From the NCBI RefSeq assembly GCF_041734645.1, contig NZ_CP162010.1, positions 1,736,001 to 1,800,000 on the forward strand: a stretch of 64,000 nucleotides of DNA. The letters run 5' to 3'. Positions 56,722 through 64,000 of this stretch are shown piece by piece; positions within the stretch are counted from its first letter, which is position 1, and every line of letters begins with the position of its first letter. The notes under the pieces were generated by a model. It had not been told where the DNA came from, did not search any database, and worked only from the letters and a program-made list of their open reading frames with translations. The translations under genes and the position numbers were made by a program. The stretch is from Rodentibacter sp901420285. GTDB taxonomy: Bacteria > Pseudomonadota > Gammaproteobacteria > Enterobacterales > Pasteurellaceae.

Positions 56722-57930
56722 TTATTCTTCCTGCACGAAAAGCGCATCAATAAATTCTTTCGCGTTAAACTCGCGTAAATCTTCAATTTTCTCGCCCACA
56801 CCAATATAACGAATCGGCAGTTTGAACTGATCGGCAATGGCAAAAATTACCCCGCCTTTCGCCGTACCGTCTAATTTTGTCAAGGTAATCCCGGTTAACC
56901 CGACGGCTTCGTTAAACAACTTGGCTTGACTGATAGCGTTTTGTCCGGTTCCCGCATCCAACGTAAGCATGATCTCGTGCGGTGCGCTTTCATCGTATTT
57001 TTTCATCACACGCACAATTTTCTTTAACTCATCCATCAAATTATTTTTATTTTGCAAACGTCCGGCGGTATCGGCAATCAAAATATCGATATTGCGCGCT
57101 GCTGCAGATTGCATAGCGTCGAAAATCACCGATGCAGAATCCGCCCCCGTACTTTGCGCCACCACCGGAATGTGATTACGCTCACCCCAAACTTGCAACT
57201 GCTCTACCGCCGCCGCACGGAAGGTATCCCCCGCCGCAAGCATCACTGATTTGTCTTCTGCTTGGAATTTGCGCGCAAGCTTGCCGATGGTGGTGGTTTT
57301 ACCTACACCGTTGACGCCCACCATTAAAATCACATAAGGTTTCTTACTCGAATCAATGATAAGCGGCTGCGCTACCGGCTCAAGAATAGCCGCCATTTCC
57401 GCTTTTAATTGTTGATATAAAAGCTCGGCATCCTGCAATTGCTTACGGTCGGCATGTTCGATCAGATTTTTGATAATTTTACTTGTCGTCGGCACGCCGA
57501 TATCCGCAATTAACAACTGCTCTTCCAATTCTTCAAACAGTTCGTCGTCAATTTTTTTGCCTAAGAAAAAGCTACGAAATCCCGCGCCGATATTTTGTTT
57601 GGTTTTGAGTAAACCCTTCACTAAACGACTAAAAAAACCGCCTTCGCTCGGTTTTTCGCGGAGTTCCGGGCTTGTCGTCGGTTGCAATTCGCATTTAATT
57701 TCTTCAACAATTTCCGGCTCGATTTCCGTTTCTTCCACGGCGATATTTTGCATCGCTTCAGGCTCAATCACCGCTGCCGGGGGCTTAACGGCCGCCGCAA
57801 GCGGCTCCGATGCGGTGCTATTTTCGACTGTCACGGTTTCGATAATGGGCTCGATTTTGGTTTCTTGCTGATTTTTATTACGCCCGAACAAAGACGTCCA
57901 AAAACCGCTTTTTTTCTTTTCTTCTGCCAT
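56722..57930 (-). CDS. ftsY: Signal recognition particle receptor FtsY
   Basis: SRP receptor GTPase for co-translational membrane insertion. An acidic N-terminal A domain (about residues 1-100, rich in Glu and Val) is followed by the NG domain: GVNGVGKTTTIGKL near 205, DTAGRLQNKNNLM near 289, and TKLDGTAKGGVIFA near 350. 402 aa. A near-copy of the dispersed motif, CGATGCGGTGCT, lies at 57808-57819 within the low-constraint A domain. Confidence 0.97.
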   Translation of the reverse strand: MAEEKKKSGFWTSLFGRNKNQQETKIEPIIETVTVENSTASEPLAAAVKPPAAVIEPEAMQNIAVEETEIEPEIVEEIKCELQPTTSPELREKPSEGGFFSRLVKGLLKTKQNIGAGFRSFFLGKKIDDELFEELEEQLLIADIGVPTTSKIIKNLIEHADRKQLQDAELLYQQLKAEMAAILEPVAQPLIIDSSKKPYVILMVGVNGVGKTTTIGKLARKFQAEDKSVMLAAGDTFRAAAVEQLQVWGERNHIPVVAQSTGADSASVIFDAMQSAAARNIDILIADTAGRLQNKNNLMDELKKIVRVMKKYDESAPHEIMLTLDAGTGQNAISQAKLFNEAVGLTGITLTKLDGTAKGGVIFAIADQFKLPIRYIGVGEKIEDLREFNAKEFIDALFVQEE

Positions 57931-58028
57931 AAAAATTTCTCTTGACGAGGATCCGATAAAAAATGTCGTTTATTCTAGCAAAAAATCGTCTAAACTAAGC
58001 ACGATTTTCACTAAAAACACCCATCTTT

Positions 58029-58610
58029 ATGAAAAAAACGCAAGTGCAAAACGCTAAAGGCGAAGTGCGCATTATCGCCGGACTTTGGCGCGGGCGAAAA
58101 TTGCCGGTGTTGAACGCCGAGGGATTGCGCCCCACCGGCGACCGTGTGAAAGAAACATTGTTCAATTGGTTAATGCCTTACATTCATGACGCGCAATGTT
58201 TGGACGGCTTTGCCGGCAGCGGTTCGCTCGGTTTTGAAGCACTTTCGCGCCAAGCGAAAAATGTGATTTTTTTGGAGTCGGATCGCGTCGTTGCCAATCG
58301 CTTAAAAAAAAATCTGCAAATGCTGAAATGCTCAGCCGAACAAGCGGAAGTCTTCAATCAGAACTGTTTGGATTTTCTCAGCTTGCCGCAAAATCAAGCC
58401 CGATTTGACGTGGTATTTCTCGATCCGCCGTTTCATTTCGACTTGGCACAGCGGGCAATTGAATTACTGGCCGGCAATAACTGGCTGCGTCCGAACGCGC
58501 TAATTTATGTAGAAACGGAACGCGACAAAATGCTCGTCACGCCTAAAAACTGGACATTATTGAAAGAAAAAAACGCGGGCATGGTGAGTTATCGTTTATA
58601 CCGGAATTGA
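58029..58610 (+). CDS. rsmD: 16S rRNA (guanine(966)-N2)-methyltransferase
   Basis: Rossmann-fold methyltransferase for G966 of 16S rRNA. GEVRIIAGLWRGRKLPV near residue 11, RPTGDRVKETLFNWL near 36-50, SAM-binding LDGFAGSGSLGFEALSR near 58-74, and catalytic DPPF near 130. 193 aa. Diverges from ftsY as in E. coli. Confidence 0.95.
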   Translation: MKKTQVQNAKGEVRIIAGLWRGRKLPVLNAEGLRPTGDRVKETLFNWLMPYIHDAQCLDGFAGSGSLGFEALSRQAKNVIFLESDRVVANRLKKNLQMLKCSAEQAEVFNQNCLDFLSLPQNQARFDVVFLDPPFHFDLAQRAIELLAGNNWLRPNALIYVETERDKMLVTPKNWTLLKEKNAGMVSYRLYRN

Positions 58611-58618
58611 GAAAAGTT

Positions 58619-59101
58619 ATGTTAGATATTGTGTTATACGAGCCGGAAATTCCGCAAAACACCGGCAATATTATTCGCCTTTGCGCCAACACCGGCTTTC
58701 GTTTGCATTTAATCGAGCCGCTCGGTTTCACTTGGGACGATAAACGCTTACGCCGCTCCGGTTTGGATTACCACGAATTCGCAGAAATCAAACGGCACAA
58801 AACCTTTGAAGCCTTTTTAGCAAGTGAAAAACCGAAACGCTTATTTGCGCTCACCACAAAAGGCGGTCCGGCGCACAGCCAAGTAAAATTTGAGCGCGGC
58901 GATTATCTGATGTTTGGCCCGGAAACACGCGGTATTCCGATGTCAATTTTAGACAAAATGCCGATGGAACAAAAAATCCGCATTCCGATGACGGCAAACA
59001 GCCGCAGTATGAATTTATCTAATTCGGTAGCGGTGACGGTTTATGAGGCTTGGCGGCAGTTAGGCTATGAAGGCGCGGTGAATTTGCCCGAAATGAAATA
59101 A
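58619..59101 (+). CDS. trmL: tRNA (cytidine(34)-2'-O)-methyltransferase
   Basis: SPOUT-class trefoil-knot methyltransferase for the wobble base of tRNA-Leu. Start ATG 58619 (MLDIVLYEPEIPQNTGN), 160 aa; the TTG four codons earlier overlaps rsmD and is not needed. Motifs NTGNIIRLCANTG near residue 13-25, FGPETRGIP near 102 and the knot end MNLSNSVAVTVYEAWRQ near 135. 8 bp after rsmD. Confidence 0.95.
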   Translation: MLDIVLYEPEIPQNTGNIIRLCANTGFRLHLIEPLGFTWDDKRLRRSGLDYHEFAEIKRHKTFEAFLASEKPKRLFALTTKGGPAHSQVKFERGDYLMFGPETRGIPMSILDKMPMEQKIRIPMTANSRSMNLSNSVAVTVYEAWRQLGYEGAVNLPEMK

Positions 59102-59183
59102 CAACGAAATAACGACAAAATAACAACATGCGCCTCACATTTTGTAATGACACACCGATGTGCCAAACCGAAATTGAACACGT

Positions 59184-59227
59184 AAAATAGCACCGCATTG
59201 GAGCCGGTTCCAATGCGGTGCTATTTT
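59184..59227. repeat. Inverted pair of dispersed motif with about 19-bp arms
   Basis: AAAATAGCACCGCATTGGA and its complement (arms about 59184-59203 and 59208-59227) with a tiny GCCGG-type loop, between converging trmL and dusA. It is the only terminator candidate for either gene. Confidence 0.88.
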
Positions 59228-59248
59228 GGCATCACACTTATGCTTCGA

Positions 59249-60235
59249 CTAAGCTTCTTCCACAAAGCCTAATGCGGTTTCCACCACCTCGATCCCGGCG
59301 CCTTGCTTGAAGGCATTTTCGCTTAAATAGCGACGCCATTGGCGCGCACCTCTGCAATTTTGGAAAGCACCAAGCATATGGCGCACGATATGGTTAAGAT
59401 AAACACCTTGGACGAGTTGCTGCTCAATATAGGGCAACATCGCGAGCACCGCATCGCGTGGTGTAACAATCGGCGCATCCTCAGCAAACAAGGCACGATC
59501 GATACTGCCAAGCAAACTCGGATTTTGATAAGCCGCGCGTCCCACCATCACGCCGTCAACAAATTGCAAGTGGCGTTTCATTTCCTCGACAGTTTTAATT
59601 CCGCCGTTAATGACAATCTTAAGGTGCGGAAAATCGCGTTTTAATTGATAAACGCGTTCGTAATCCAACGGCGGAATTTCGCGATTTTCTTTCGGGCTTA
59701 AACCAGAAAGCCAAGCTTTGCGCGCGTGAATGATAAATTCGTGGCAACCTTTGCCTTGCACTTTTTCGATGAAATCGCACAAAAATTCGTAACTATCAAG
59801 ATCATCAATGCCAATGCGGGTTTTCACCGTCACCGGTATATCAACTGCACTTTGCATTTGTTCGACGCATTGCGCCACTAAGTCCGCCTTCGCCATTAAA
59901 CAGGCGCCGAACACGCCGTTTTGTACGCGATCGGACGGGCATCCTACATTCAAATTGATTTCCCGATAACCACGTTGCGCAGCCAGTTCGGCACAATATT
60001 TCAGTTGCGCCGGATCGCTGCCGCCCAACTGCAAAGCCAATGGATCTTCGCGCGCATCAAAATCCAAGTGATCGTACTTCGCGTGAATAATCGCCAGTGC
60101 AGTCACCATTTCCGTATAAAGTAACGCGTGCTTGCTAAATTGACGATGAAAATAACGGCAATGGCGCGTTGTCCAGTCGAGCATCGGCGCGACGGAAAAA
60201 CGTCCGCGATAAAAGTGCGGTTGATTTTGGAGCAT
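59249..60235 (-). CDS. dusA: tRNA-dihydrouridine(20/20a) synthase
   Basis: FMN enzyme that reduces uridine 20 in the D loop of tRNA. Start ATG 60235 (MLQNQPHFYRGRFSVAPMLDWT), 328 aa; upstream frame is decayed sequence. FMN phosphate site at the start, catalytic cysteine in NVGCPSDRVQNGVFGACLM near residue 90-108 (read in parts), MVKTRIG-like VTVKTRIG near 135, and NGGIKT near 205. One canonical uptake signal at 60213-60221 close to the start. Confidence 0.95.
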   Translation of the reverse strand: MLQNQPHFYRGRFSVAPMLDWTTRHCRYFHRQFSKHALLYTEMVTALAIIHAKYDHLDFDAREDPLALQLGGSDPAQLKYCAELAAQRGYREINLNVGCPSDRVQNGVFGACLMAKADLVAQCVEQMQSAVDIPVTVKTRIGIDDLDSYEFLCDFIEKVQGKGCHEFIIHARKAWLSGLSPKENREIPPLDYERVYQLKRDFPHLKIVINGGIKTVEEMKRHLQFVDGVMVGRAAYQNPSLLGSIDRALFAEDAPIVTPRDAVLAMLPYIEQQLVQGVYLNHIVRHMLGAFQNCRGARQWRRYLSENAFKQGAGIEVVETALGFVEEA

Positions 60236-60237
60236 GT

Positions 60238-60650
60238 TTATTTCTCTTGCTTGGCGCGAACTTGATCTTGCGCTTGTAGTTTTTGCATGCGCGGACGGAA
60301 ACATCCCGCTGCGAAATGATTAAAAGGTTTCGGGCTAAATCGGCGCGAGATTATGGAGGCAATAATGCCGGAAAGCAAGGATCAAATCAGCTGCGGCCGA
60401 ACGCCAAGCCGATATCGGCGAGTTTGGCCCCTCAGGAAAATAACGCCGCCAATGCGGTGCTCAACACGAGGCTGGCAAAATCTAAGGTTTTGCGCGAAAT
60501 ACGATAAGTTTGGCGGAGTTTTTTCTGATAAAAATCACGCATCCAAAGACGCATCGTTCCTAATCTAGGCATGATAATAGAGAAGATATTTTTTGCCTTA
60601 AGCAAAGCATAGAACTCGAGGTGGTATGAGCAATGCAGAACAAACTGCAT
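60238..60650 (-). pseudogene. Decayed reading frame(s) upstream of dusA, unrecognised
   Basis: A minus-strand frame starts near 60567 (MPRLGTMRLWMRDFYQKK) with a basic N-terminus and a hydrophobic stretch FASLVLSTALAALF, then hits a stop. In another frame a stretch resembling a protein end (SLLSGIIASIISRRF...QVRAKQEK) runs to a stop at 60238-60240, 2 bp before the dusA ATG. This suggests a small membrane protein broken by frameshifts, though neither part is recognised and chance frames cannot be excluded. The dispersed motif is present at 60450-60461. Confidence 0.35.
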
Positions 60651-60727
60651 TTTTGCTCCTGTTGGTTTAAAAACATGGATGAATTAAATATGGTAAGAGG
60701 CGAGTTGAAGTCCCACGCCACCCCTCA

Positions 60728-60965
60728 CCTCAAAATGAGGAACGGTGCAACGCCATAACCGATAGCCACTATAGAAGAATAGAAGATCAAACAAGATCTA
60801 CGCATACTCTTCATACCGGTTAAGGTTTCAAACTCTACAATCTGCGACGCCCCGTACTGAGCAGTACGGACTTAATCAAGCGTGAGATTAAGTTTCATCG
60901 CGAGCAGAGCAAGCTGTCGCACCGAGCCGAAAACGGATAAAACTTGATATTCTTATTCGTTTCGG
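60728..60965. other. Cluster of consecutive hairpins, candidate structured RNA or mobile-element end
   Basis: In about 240 bp without a gene, several stems follow one another: CCTCA/TGAGG (60728-60740), AGATC/GATCT (60784-60799), CCGTACT/AGTACGG with GAGC loop (60852-60869), ACTTAATC/GATTAAGT (60870-60893), GCGA-CAG/CTG-TCGC with one bulge (60900-60920) and a long imperfect CCGAAAACGG-type stem (60927-60965). Three abut exactly. On the minus strand the left side ends GTGGGACTTCAAC, reminiscent of IS200/IS605 TnpB guide-RNA ends, but no TnpB, IscB or reverse transcriptase frame survives. Strand and identity are open. Confidence 0.4.
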
Positions 60966-61304
60966 TTTAGGAAAGGTAGGACAACAACCCGCCAAACGCT
61001 GTAATAACAATCTGAACGGCTTATTGGGGAAACGGATTAAACGCTTAGAAAGCGAATCTACAACACGAATGAGGAGACAGGAACGACAATACAAATCCTA
61101 TGTCTACGAACATTTATTTGATCCTTTCAAACATCAGCTCGAAATTTGTCATCACCCCGAATGAAATCTTGTGGACATCTTAATTTTTTTCGGCGAGAAA
61201 AACTTTGATGTAGTTCACAGAAATGAGGAAAAGTTCGCTCAAACAGCAAAATTTGTATTGCAAAAGCATCAGCCCCCAACGCCGCTCTTAAGTTTCAAGC
61301 AAAA
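60966..61304. other. Gene-free stretch, degenerate
   Basis: No frame with a start, ribosome binding site and recognisable product. One plus-strand frame to a stop near 61163 reads a basic, helical-looking peptide (GLGKVGQQPAKRCNNN, then RMRRQERQYKSYVYEHL) with no plausible start; it looks like debris of a former gene. AT-rich toward 61200. Confidence 0.4.
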
Positions 61305-61475
61305 TTAATGGGGTAAGTAAACCGTTACCAATAATCCGTGTTCGAATGCGGTGCTATCTTGTAACTCCATCGTCCCGCCGTAATTTTTTACGATTTCCGC
61401 TGCAATCGCTAAGCCCAAACCGGAACCTTGTTGTTGTGTGCCGAGTATGCGGTAAAACGGTTCGAGTACCGCGCG
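61305..61475 (-). pseudogene. 3' fragment of a sensor histidine kinase
   Basis: Minus-strand translation ending at the stop 61305-61307 gives VLEPFYRILGTQQQGSGLGL then AIAAEIVKNYGGTMEL and a tail ending VYLPH. GSGLGLAIAAEIV is the G2 box of the HATPase domain, and RFYR-like phrase before it is the F box, so this is the last ~55 aa of a QseC/YgiY-type kinase. Similarity stops near 61475, where a promoter for the next gene begins; the N-terminal ~400 aa are missing. A near-copy of the dispersed motif (61344-61355) lies in the fragment. Confidence 0.75.
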
Positions 61476-61503
61476 TTTACAGCACTTTTTATCCTGTTAT
61501 AAT
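61476..61503 (+). promoter_or_regulatory. Promoter of the small lipoprotein gene
   Basis: TTTACA at 61476-61481, 16-bp spacer, perfect TATAAT at 61498-61503. The ~95-nt leader that follows contains GCTTCC/GGAAGC and GGCG/CGCC hairpins. Confidence 0.6.
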
Positions 61504-61603
61504 GCGGCGGCTTCCAAGCGGAAGCATTATGGCGGTGAAACGCCGTTATGCGCTCGAAACGTTTAAACCGTTCGTCGGAAAAATTTTTGTTTACGGAGTC
61601 ATT

Positions 61604-61969
61604 ATGAAAAAATCGTTTTTTACCCTTTTATTGCTATTAGCTTTCGGCCTGTTATCCGCTTGCGATAAAAGCCAAGAAGCCGCCTCGGCCCCTTCCGCGC
61701 CGGAAGAAAGCACGCTGGCTAAAATGGAAAAAGCCTATGACAAAGGTTATTGGGAAGGATTTAAAAAAGAATTCCGCAGTTCATTTGTTCAAAGTTGCTT
61801 AAGTGCATTTCCATCGGCGACCAAAGAAGCACAAGAAATATGCGATTGTGCCGCCGACAAATCCGTATCCGTTCTTAAAGAAGAGGATATCCCTAAACTG
61901 GAAAAAGACGATCCGGAATTACTTGAACGATTGCAACAGGCATCGGCAAGCTGTATGTCGCCGCAATAA
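61604..61969 (+). CDS. Small cysteine-containing lipoprotein, function unknown
   Basis: 121 aa with a lipoprotein signal peptide; lipobox LSAC puts the lipidated cysteine at residue 20. After a short Ala/Ser/Pro linker comes a charged helical domain with four further cysteines (QSC, ICDC, ASC), perhaps two disulfides in the periplasm. GGAGTC precedes the ATG by 5 nt. The frame can be extended upstream to 61346, but that part runs through the kinase fragment and promoter and is not coding. Not recognised as a named family. Confidence 0.8.
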   Translation: MKKSFFTLLLLLAFGLLSACDKSQEAASAPSAPEESTLAKMEKAYDKGYWEGFKKEFRSSFVQSCLSAFPSATKEAQEICDCAADKSVSVLKEEDIPKLEKDDPELLERLQQASASCMSPQ

Positions 61970-62007
61970 CTTTGCTCTTGCAATAAACTCGCGGGAGCCT
62001 TCAAATT

Positions 62008-62019
62008 AGCACCGCATTG
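62008..62019 (+). repeat. Single AGCACCGCATTG dispersed motif
   Basis: Exact copy between the lipoprotein gene and yheS. The 100-bp gap shows no clear terminator. Confidence 0.75.
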
Positions 62020-62069
62020 ATGCGCTACAAGGACTTTTAAAAAGCCGCCACCACTCGTCAAACTCTCTC

Positions 62070-63989
62070 ATGATCGTATTTAACAATCTCAGCCTAAAAC
62101 GTGCCCAAACCGAGCTGCTCGAAAACGCTAACGCCACCATTAACCCGAAACAAAAAGTTGGCTTGGTGGGTAAAAACGGTTGCGGTAAATCATCGCTTTT
62201 TGCGTTATTAAAAAAACAACTGCAGCCGGAAAGCGGCGAAGTAACGTACCCGTCCAACTGGGCGCTGTCTTGGGTTAATCAGGAAACACCGGCATTGGAA
62301 ATTTCCGCGCTGGATTATGTAATTCAAGGAGATCGCGAATATTGCCGTTTGCAAGCCGAACTGGCACAAGCCAACAAACGCAATGACGGCAATGCCATTG
62401 CACGCATTCACGATAGGCTTGATACGATTAATGCCTGGACGATTCAATCACGCGCAGAAACCCTTTTACACGGTTTGGGTTTTACTCAAGCGGAAACCGC
62501 ACAGGCGGTAAAATCCTTCTCGGGCGGCTGGCGAATGCGGTTAAATTTGGCGCAAGCGTTGCTTTGTCCGTCGGATTTATTGTTGCTGGACGAACCGACC
62601 AACCACTTGGATTTAGACGCAGTGATTTGGCTAGAACGCTGGTTAATCAATTATCAAGGCACGCTGGTGCTGATTTCACACGATCGCGATTTTCTTGATC
62701 CCATCGTAAATAAAATTCTGCATATCGAACACCAAAAACTAAACGAATACACCGGCGATTACTCTTCCTTTGAAACGCAACGCGCAACTAAATTAGCGCA
62801 ACAAGCGGCAATGTATCGTCAGCAGCAACAAAAAATTGCCCATTTACAAAGTTATATTGATCGCTTTAAAGCCAAAGCGACTAAGGCGAAACAGGCGCAA
62901 AGTCGGGTAAAAGCTTTGGAGCGCATGGAGCTTATCGCGCCCGCTTATGCGGATAATCCGTTCACCTTTGCATTTCGCCCGCCGGCATCCTTACCCAATC
63001 CACTGATGATGCTTGAACAAGCGAGCGCGGGTTATGGAACAAAGGAAAGTGCGGTCGAAATTTTGAGTAAAATTAAGCTCAATCTCGTACCGGGTTCGCG
63101 CATTGGTTTACTCGGCAAAAACGGCGCAGGGAAATCCACGCTGATTAAACTTTTAGCCGGAGAACTCACCGCCTTGTCAGGCAAAGTTCAGCTTGCAAAA
63201 GGCGTACAGCTTGGCTATTTCGCGCAACATCAGTTAGATACCTTGCGCGCGGAAGAATCGGCGCTTTGGCATATGCAAAAACTTGCGCCGGAACAAACGG
63301 AGCAACAAGTACGGGATTATCTCGGCAGTTTTGCCTTCCACGGCGATAAAGTAAATCAACCGGTAAAATCCTTTTCGGGCGGCGAAAAAGCACGTTTGGT
63401 TTTAGCGTTAATTGTCTGGCAACGCCCGAATTTGCTGCTTCTTGACGAACCGACCAACCACTTGGATTTGGATATGCGTCAGGCCTTAACGGAAGCCTTA
63501 GTGGATTACGAAGGCTCGCTTGTGGTGGTTTCACACGATCGTCATTTGTTACGCAATACCGTGGAAGCATTTTATTTGGTTCACGACAAGCAAGTGGAAG
63601 AATTTAAAGGCGATTTAGACGATTATCAAAAATGGCTGACAGAGCAAAATAGTCAATCGACAACAAAATCCGCCGAAGAAAAAGCAGATACAGAAAATGC
63701 CAATTCCAGCCAGAATCGTAAGGAACAAAAACGCCGCGAAGCGGAATTACGCCAACAAACCGCGCCGTTGCGCAAAAAAATCTTGCAGTTGGAAGAGAAA
63801 ATGAACAACGTCTCCGAACAGCTTGCAGAAATTGAAAACAGCCTTGCAGATTCGGAACTTTACAATGCAGAAAATAAAGAAAAATTGACCGTACTTTTAG
63901 CACAGCAAGTGGACGCGAAGAAGGCATTGGAAAAGTTGGAAGTGGATTGGCTGGAAGCGCAAGAGGCGCTAGAAGCAATGTTAGTATAG
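62070..63989 (+). CDS. yheS: ABC-F family ATPase YheS
   Basis: Soluble tandem-ABC protein of the ABC-F class that binds the ribosomal E site; family members relieve stalled translation. Domain 1: Walker A GKNGCGKSS near residue 33, signature FSGGWRMRLNLAQAL near 150, Walker B LLLLDEPTNHLDLD. A linker of basic helices (KAKATKAKQAQSRVKALERM near 268-287) is the P-site tRNA interaction motif region. Domain 2: GKNGAGKST near 348, FSGGEKARLVLAL near 435, second DEPTNHLDLD. A C-terminal coiled coil (about residues 560-639) is charged and long. 639 aa, no membrane segment. One canonical uptake signal at 63047-63055. Confidence 0.95.
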   Translation: MIVFNNLSLKRAQTELLENANATINPKQKVGLVGKNGCGKSSLFALLKKQLQPESGEVTYPSNWALSWVNQETPALEISALDYVIQGDREYCRLQAELAQANKRNDGNAIARIHDRLDTINAWTIQSRAETLLHGLGFTQAETAQAVKSFSGGWRMRLNLAQALLCPSDLLLLDEPTNHLDLDAVIWLERWLINYQGTLVLISHDRDFLDPIVNKILHIEHQKLNEYTGDYSSFETQRATKLAQQAAMYRQQQQKIAHLQSYIDRFKAKATKAKQAQSRVKALERMELIAPAYADNPFTFAFRPPASLPNPLMMLEQASAGYGTKESAVEILSKIKLNLVPGSRIGLLGKNGAGKSTLIKLLAGELTALSGKVQLAKGVQLGYFAQHQLDTLRAEESALWHMQKLAPEQTEQQVRDYLGSFAFHGDKVNQPVKSFSGGEKARLVLALIVWQRPNLLLLDEPTNHLDLDMRQALTEALVDYEGSLVVVSHDRHLLRNTVEAFYLVHDKQVEEFKGDLDDYQKWLTEQNSQSTTKSAEEKADTENANSSQNRKEQKRREAELRQQTAPLRKKILQLEEKMNNVSEQLAEIENSLADSELYNAENKEKLTVLLAQQVDAKKALEKLEVDWLEAQEALEAMLV

Positions 63990-64000
63990 CGGGAGTAATG

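Noticed and set aside
60283..60568. Two overlapping plus-strand frames of about 70 aa
   Set aside because: No start signal, no homology recognised, and they overlap the decayed minus-strand frame.
61346..61603. Long N-terminal extension of the small lipoprotein
   Set aside because: It crosses a perfect promoter and the antisense kinase fragment and would abolish the lipoprotein signal peptide.

Overview
The window is chromosomal DNA of a Pasteurellaceae bacterium, most likely Aggregatibacter or a close relative. The evidence is gene order shared with Haemophilus influenzae (galU-csrA-alaS-uspA-pepP-ygfB; narQ-murB; tig-clpP-clpX with secE-nusG), copies of the Haemophilus-type uptake signal AAGTGCGGT, and AT-rich codon use. 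Nearly everything is core genome. I saw no prophage, intact insertion sequence, plasmid gene or CRISPR array.

Layout: 1-4435 is an rRNA operon on the minus strand (16S, tRNA-Ile, tRNA-Ala, 23S cut by the window edge) with its promoter. 4488-7821 holds gmhB and the methionine importer metNIQ, the same neighbourhood as E. coli metNIQ-gmhB-rrnH. 8020-13190 is the complete S10 ribosomal operon (rpsJ to rpsQ), which ends in a terminator and is not followed by the spc operon. 13407-21174 has glutathione reductase and a Fur-type iron-siderophore locus: a four-gene ABC importer facing a FetA/FrpB-type TonB-dependent receptor, with a 14-unit, 24-bp tandem repeat between them. 21314-29029 has a preQ1-riboswitch-controlled yhhQ, a DUF421/DUF3290 membrane pair, nudC-hemE-yjaG-hupA, and a DeoR regulator with glmS. 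29190-36449 has an MFS carrier, narQ, murB, brnQ and nhaA. 36665-45353 has galU, csrA, alaS, uspA, pepP, ygfB and a sigma-32-type groES-groEL operon. 45429-48992 has aspA with a CRP-like site, a lone anaerobic sulfatase-maturase homologue and a TauE/SafE permease whose ribosome binding site lies in a hairpin. 49062-58610 has rplKA, secE-nusG, tig-clpP-clpX and ftsYEX facing rsmD. 58619-63989 has trmL, dusA, about 1.3 kb of decayed DNA (a histidine-kinase fragment and a cluster of hairpins), a small lipoprotein and the ABC-F protein YheS.

The most unusual signal is a 12-bp word, AGCACCGCATTG. By eye I count 25 exact copies outside the tandem array and 9 inside it. It occurs in both orientations, inside genes and between them, in several reading phases, and as inverted pairs that make strong hairpins. 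It shares the ACCGCA core with the canonical uptake signal ACCGCACTT, of which I found only about 10 copies here. The behaviour is that of an uptake-signal dialect or a miniature dispersed repeat family, and the tandem array looks like a local expansion of it.
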